Translations under genes and position numbers: made by a program
Notes under the pieces: generated by a model
The model's database searches: none
What the model saw: only the letters and a program-made list of their open reading frames with translations
What the model was told of the DNA's origin: nothing
Origin: Algoriphagus machipongonensis
Lineage (GTDB): Bacteria > Bacteroidota > Bacteroidia > Cytophagales > Cyclobacteriaceae
Direction of reading: 5' to 3'
Assembly: GCF_000166275.1 (NCBI RefSeq)
Contig: NZ_CM001023.1
Span: 1,392,501-1,456,500, forward strand
Length of the DNA: 64,000 nucleotides
Part shown: positions 60,081 through 64,000 of the stretch, one piece after another
How positions within the stretch are numbered: the stretch's first letter is position 1
Layout: every line of letters starts with the position of its first letter

Positions 60081-63000
60081 ATGAAGGAAAATAAAAAAAC
60101 ATACTGGAAGGGGCTAGAGCAACTTAGCAACGATCCGGAGTTTGTAAAGCACGCTGATAAGGAGTTCGCAGAACTTCCTTCTTCAATCAATGAAGACGGC
60201 AGTGCCTCCAGAAGAGATTTTCTCAAGTTGATGGGATTTAGTTTAGCGGCTGCATCTCTGGCAGCTTGTGAAGCTCCAGTTAGAAAGGCTATTCCTTATG
60301 TGAATAAGCCAGTCGACGTTAATCCCTCTATCCCAAATTATTATGCATCCACTTTCTCTTCAGGAGGTGACTATGCAAGTATTGTTGTAAAAACTAGAGA
60401 AGGTCGTCCGATCAAAATTGATGGAAACGAACTATCTCCTATTAATAAAGGCAAAGTCAATGCGATCGTTGAAGGCTCAGTGCTTTCTCTTTATGATAAG
60501 CAAAGACTTACCGGACCTTATATTTCTGGTGAGAAATCTGATTGGGCAACTCTTGATGGACAAGTAAAGTCAAAATTGGCTTCTGCAGGTTCTGTGAAGA
60601 TTGTTTCCAATACAATTCTATCTCCAACTACCGAGAAAGCACTACAGCAGTTTGCTGAAGTATTTGCCGGTGCAGAAGTTATTCAATACGATCCGATTTC
60701 TAACTACGGTATCACAAAAGCTGCTGAAACTTATTATGGTTCTGCGGTGATCCCTTCTTATGCATTTGACAAGGCTAAAACTATTGTATCCTTCGGAGCT
60801 GACTTCCTAGGTACTTGGATTTCTCCAATTGAGTTTGCCGGTGATTATGCTAAGACTAGAAAGATTTCTAAGGAGAAGCCTGAAATGTCTAGACATTATC
60901 AGTTTGAATCTAATCTTTCTCTTTCAGGAGCAAATGCTGATTATAGAACTTCAATCAAAGCTTCTCAAAGTGGATTGGCTGTATTAGCATTATATAATGC
61001 AATTGCAAAAAAAGCAGGTGTGGCAACAGTTTCTGCTCCAGCAGTAGAAATAGCTCACCTAGATAAAGCCGCTAATGACCTATGGGCTGCAAAATCTGCA
61101 GGTTTGGTTGTTTCTGGCTCAAATGACCCTAACGTTCAGGTTGTAGTAAATGCAATCAATGAATTGCTAGGATCAACTGGGACAACAGTAGATTTCAATT
61201 CTCCAGTTTACTTCCGAAAAGGAGATGATGCGAGAATGAATCAATTTGTCAATGAATTGAAAGGCGGACAAGTAGGAGCGGTTATTTTCTATAACTGTAA
61301 CCCAGTGTATGATTTCGCAAGAGGTGCAGAGGTAGCAGAAGGAATTGCTAAAGCAAAAGTTAGTATTTCTACCAATGGTACAATGGATGAGACTTCATCT
61401 TTGGTACAAATGGTTGCTCCTGATCATCATTTCTTGGAATCTTGGAATGATTTCCAGCCTAAGAAAGGTCATTTTTCTTTGGCTCAGCCAACGATTTCTC
61501 CATTGTTTGATACAAGACAAGCACAAGATTCTTTCTTGACTTGGGCTGGATCATCTAATAATTATTATGATTTTCTTCAACTAAACTGGGAATCTGAGAT
61601 TTTCACAATGGTTGAAACTGGCGGTAACTTCCAGGAATTCTGGGACCGCTCTTTATATAATGGTGTTTTAGCTATTGAATCTGAAGCAGGTGAAGCCATC
61701 GCACCTATTAGCGATGTGGCTGCAGCAGCTTCTAGTGTTGCTAAAACTTACCAGGCTGACAATGCTGCTGCGGAGTTAGTCATTTATAGTAAAGTAGGTA
61801 TTGGTAATGGTGCATTTGCTAATGTTCCTTGGCTTCAGGAAATGTCTGATCCAATTACAAAGGCCACTTGGGATAACTATTTAACAGTTTCTCAAAAATG
61901 GGCTTCTGAAAATGGGGTTACCATGATCGAGGGAGAAACCTCTAAGGCTTCTGTCACTGTCAATGGAAAATCATTGATCGTACCAATATTAGTTCAGCCA
62001 GGTCAAGCGGAAGGAACCTTTGGTTTAGCGCTTGGATATGGTAGAACAAAAGCAGGACGTGTTGCAAATGGAGTAGGTGTTAATGCTTACGAATTATTGG
62101 ATGCTTCTAAAGGCTTTGTAAACTTTGATATTACAGCCGGTGTAGAAGTTGCCGCAACAGGCGAAGCTTATAGAATCGCAAGAACTCAAACTCACCAGAC
62201 TTTCATGAATCGTGAAAACGTAATTCAGGAAGCTACTCTTGGGGAGTATAAAACAGATGCCGGTGCTGGTAGATATCACCCTGAAATCTACAAGGACGGA
62301 GAATTTGTTAAGCCTAGCAAGATTTCACTTTGGTCAGGTCACCAATATTCTCAGCATCACTGGGGATTGGCGATTGACATGAACTCTTGTATCGGTTGCT
62401 CGGCTTGTTCTGTGGCTTGTCAGGTTGAAAACAACGTGGCAGTTGTAGGTAAGCAAGAAGTATTGAATAGAAGAGAAATGGCTTGGATCAGAATTGACCG
62501 CTATTATTCTTCTGATGCTGAAGCAGATGATCTTGATGGTTTAGAAGTAGCTTCTTCTAATCCTGAAGTGACTTTCCAGCCGATGATGTGTCAGCAATGT
62601 AACAACGCTCCTTGTGAGACTGTATGTCCGGTTGCTGCTACAACACACTCCTCTGAAGGTTTGAACCAGATGACTTATAACAGATGTATTGGTACAAGAT
62701 ATTGTGCAAACAACTGTCCTTATAAAGTACGTCGATTCAACTGGTTTAAATACCACGATAATAAAGACTTTGCCGGCGTCAACATTGCTCAAAATGATGA
62801 CTTAGGTAAAATGGTATTGAACCCAGATGTGACTGTAAGAGCGAGAGGTGTCATGGAGAAATGCTCTATGTGCGTTCAAAGAATCCAAGCGGGTAAATTG
62901 GCTGCGAAGCGTGAGAAGCGTAAAGTAAAAGATGGAGATATTAACGTGGCCTGTGCAGTAGCTTGTCCTACTGATGCATTGGTATTTGGTGACATGAACG

Positions 63001-63167
63001 ATCCAGGTAGCAAAGTTTCTAAAATGCTTAAAATCAAAGAGAACACGACTTCTGCTTTGAAAGAAGTAAATGAGGAAAGAGCTTACCACGTATTGGAGGA
63101 GATCAATGTGAGTCCAAACGTTTGGTACTTTACCAAAATCAGAAATAAAGACAAAAACGAAGCGTAA
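60081..63167 (+). CDS. actB: Alternative Complex III iron-sulfur subunit ActB
   Basis: 1028 residues. Twin-arginine signal ASRRDFLKLMGFSLAAASLA followed at once by a lipobox cysteine (AAC), so it is exported folded and lipid-anchored. Residues about 90-740 form a molybdopterin-oxidoreductase-like domain, known not to hold a molybdenum cofactor in this complex. The C-terminal part is a ferredoxin-like domain with four clusters: CIGCSACSVACQVE, CQQCNNAPCETVCP, CIGTRYCANNCPYKVRRFNW, and CSMCVQRI with CAVACPTDA. Position 40 bases after actA and 17 before actC fits the actABC order. Confidence 0.93.
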   Translation: MKENKKTYWKGLEQLSNDPEFVKHADKEFAELPSSINEDGSASRRDFLKLMGFSLAAASLAACEAPVRKAIPYVNKPVDVNPSIPNYYASTFSSGGDYASIVVKTREGRPIKIDGNELSPINKGKVNAIVEGSVLSLYDKQRLTGPYISGEKSDWATLDGQVKSKLASAGSVKIVSNTILSPTTEKALQQFAEVFAGAEVIQYDPISNYGITKAAETYYGSAVIPSYAFDKAKTIVSFGADFLGTWISPIEFAGDYAKTRKISKEKPEMSRHYQFESNLSLSGANADYRTSIKASQSGLAVLALYNAIAKKAGVATVSAPAVEIAHLDKAANDLWAAKSAGLVVSGSNDPNVQVVVNAINELLGSTGTTVDFNSPVYFRKGDDARMNQFVNELKGGQVGAVIFYNCNPVYDFARGAEVAEGIAKAKVSISTNGTMDETSSLVQMVAPDHHFLESWNDFQPKKGHFSLAQPTISPLFDTRQAQDSFLTWAGSSNNYYDFLQLNWESEIFTMVETGGNFQEFWDRSLYNGVLAIESEAGEAIAPISDVAAAASSVAKTYQADNAAAELVIYSKVGIGNGAFANVPWLQEMSDPITKATWDNYLTVSQKWASENGVTMIEGETSKASVTVNGKSLIVPILVQPGQAEGTFGLALGYGRTKAGRVANGVGVNAYELLDASKGFVNFDITAGVEVAATGEAYRIARTQTHQTFMNRENVIQEATLGEYKTDAGAGRYHPEIYKDGEFVKPSKISLWSGHQYSQHHWGLAIDMNSCIGCSACSVACQVENNVAVVGKQEVLNRREMAWIRIDRYYSSDAEADDLDGLEVASSNPEVTFQPMMCQQCNNAPCETVCPVAATTHSSEGLNQMTYNRCIGTRYCANNCPYKVRRFNWFKYHDNKDFAGVNIAQNDDLGKMVLNPDVTVRARGVMEKCSMCVQRIQAGKLAAKREKRKVKDGDINVACAVACPTDALVFGDMNDPGSKVSKMLKIKENTTSALKEVNEERAYHVLEEINVSPNVWYFTKIRNKDKNEA

Positions 63168-63184
63168 TCATAATTTTATAAACT

Positions 63185-64000
63185 ATGCAGGTTACTTCAT
63201 CCGTACGTGAGCCGTTAGTTACCGGAGGTAAAACCTACCACGATGTGACACATGATGTGTCCCGTCAAGTAGAAGGAAAGCCAACATTACTTTGGTTCCT
63301 AGCCTTTTTAACAGCCGTCGGTACTTTGGCTATAGGATTAATTGCCGTGACTGCCACCGTCTGGGAAGGCATTGGAATGTGGGGGTTGAACAAGACCATT
63401 GGTTGGGCTTGGGATATCACCAACTTTGTTTGGTGGGTTGGTATTGGTCACGCAGGTACATTGATTTCAGCAGTATTGCTATTGTTTAGACAGAAGTGGA
63501 GAACTTCTATTAACAGAGCGGCTGAAGCGATGACAATTTTTGCGGTTATTTGTGCTGCGATGTTCCCGGTTCTTCACATGGGTAGACCATGGTTAGGAGC
63601 TTATTGGGCACTTCCGCTTCCAAACACATTTGGTTCGCTTTGGGTAAACTTTAACTCCCCACTTCTTTGGGATGTGTTTGCCATCTCTACTTATTTCTCT
63701 GTTTCCTTAGTGTTCTGGTACATTGGGTTGATTCCTGATTTCGCCACGATTAGAGATAGAGCGACAGGTTTGAGAAAAGTTATTTATGGAGCACTTTCTT
63801 TTGGATGGGATGGAGCTGCAAAAACTTGGATGAGATATGAATCTGTTTCCTTGATTTTGGCAGGCCTTGCAACACCTTTGGTACTATCGGTTCACACGAT
63901 TGTATCCTTTGACTTTGCAACTTCCGTGATACCAGGATGGCACACCACGATTTTCCCTCCGTACTTCGTTGCTGGAGCGATTTTCTCAGGATTTGCCATG
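63185..64000 (+). CDS. actC: Alternative Complex III quinol-binding subunit ActC (truncated by the window end)
   Basis: 272 codons read from the ATG at 63185 to the window end with no stop. It is an NrfD/PsrC-type membrane protein: first helix [20 protein letters not shown], then [20 protein letters not shown] with the family's conserved Gly-His, [13 protein letters not shown] and [16 protein letters not shown]. It binds and oxidises menaquinol in the complex. The remaining helices lie outside the window. Confidence 0.93.
   Translation, partial: MQVTSSVREPLVTGGKTYHDVTHDVSRQVEGKPTLLWFLAFLTAVGTLAIGLIAVTATVWEGIGMWGLNKTIGWAWDITNFVWWVGIGHAGTLISAVLLLFRQKWRTSINRAAEAMTIFAVICAAMFPVLHMGRPWLGAYWALPLPNTFGSLWVNFNSPLLWDVFAISTYFSVSLVFWYIGLIPDFATIRDRATGLRKVIYGALSFGWDGAAKTWMRYESVSLILAGLATPLVLSVHTIVSFDFATSVIPGWHTTIFPPYFVAGAIFSGFAM

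Noticed and set aside
60081..63167. Reading ActB as an active molybdenum oxidoreductase
   Set aside because: The operon order and the ActA partner mark it as the Alternative Complex III subunit, whose molybdopterin-like domain is known to lack the cofactor.

Overview
The window is chromosomal DNA of a Bacteroidota bacterium, most likely Cytophagales and close to Algoriphagus or another Cyclobacteriaceae member (inferred from gene content, not from a search). The evidence is a SusC/SusD pair, many Bacteroidota-type lipoproteins, a six-repeat ribosomal protein S1, an Alternative Complex III operon, no purine-rich ribosome binding sites, and promoters of the Bacteroidota form TTTG-N19-TAnnTTTG. 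Base composition is even and I saw no prophage, plasmid gene, insertion sequence or CRISPR array.

Layout. 1-3.7 kb: a truncated TamB/AsmA-like envelope protein with no ATG start. 3.9-7.1 kb: a three-gene operon whose first two products look like the two halves of VioB (iminophenylpyruvate dimer synthase of violacein synthesis) made as separate proteins, followed by a VOC-fold protein. 7.4-9.9 kb: a secreted purple-acid-phosphatase-like enzyme, a PhnB-like VOC protein and a DoxX-like membrane protein. 10.0-13.7 kb: an iron uptake pair (TonB siderophore receptor and PepSY membrane protein) behind two Fur-like boxes. 13.8-18.2 kb: a conserved small protein, a GH10 xylanase, a thioredoxin-reductase-like flavoprotein with a palindromic operator, an SDR, and a CcrA-like class B1 metallo-beta-lactamase. 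18.3-31.1 kb: a minus-strand block of SusC, SusD, two large lipoproteins (dehydrogenase-type propeller, HEAT-like repeats, cytochrome c) and an unrecognised 597-residue protein. 31.6-34.5 kb: two orphan exported proteins and decayed tandem repeats abutting a tRNA-Ser gene.

34.7-58.4 kb is mostly housekeeping: a DUF885 lipoprotein, YihY, a thioesterase, MltG, a Nudix hydrolase, a YrdC/Sua5 protein, WbqC, ClpC, a PolX with an altered polymerase site, an EVE protein, PyrR-PyrB, an ABC exporter, cystathionine beta-synthase, PlsC, ribosomal protein S1 behind a structured leader, and tRNA-Cys. 58.7-64 kb: the start of the Alternative Complex III operon (ActA with a fused N-terminal monoheme domain, ActB, truncated ActC), which oxidises menaquinol and passes electrons to the terminal oxidase.

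Best candidates for something new: the split VioB-like operon without an obvious amino-acid oxidase partner; the SusCD-linked pair of secreted haem dehydrogenases; the S1 leader RNA; and the tRNA-Ser 3'-end tandem repeats.
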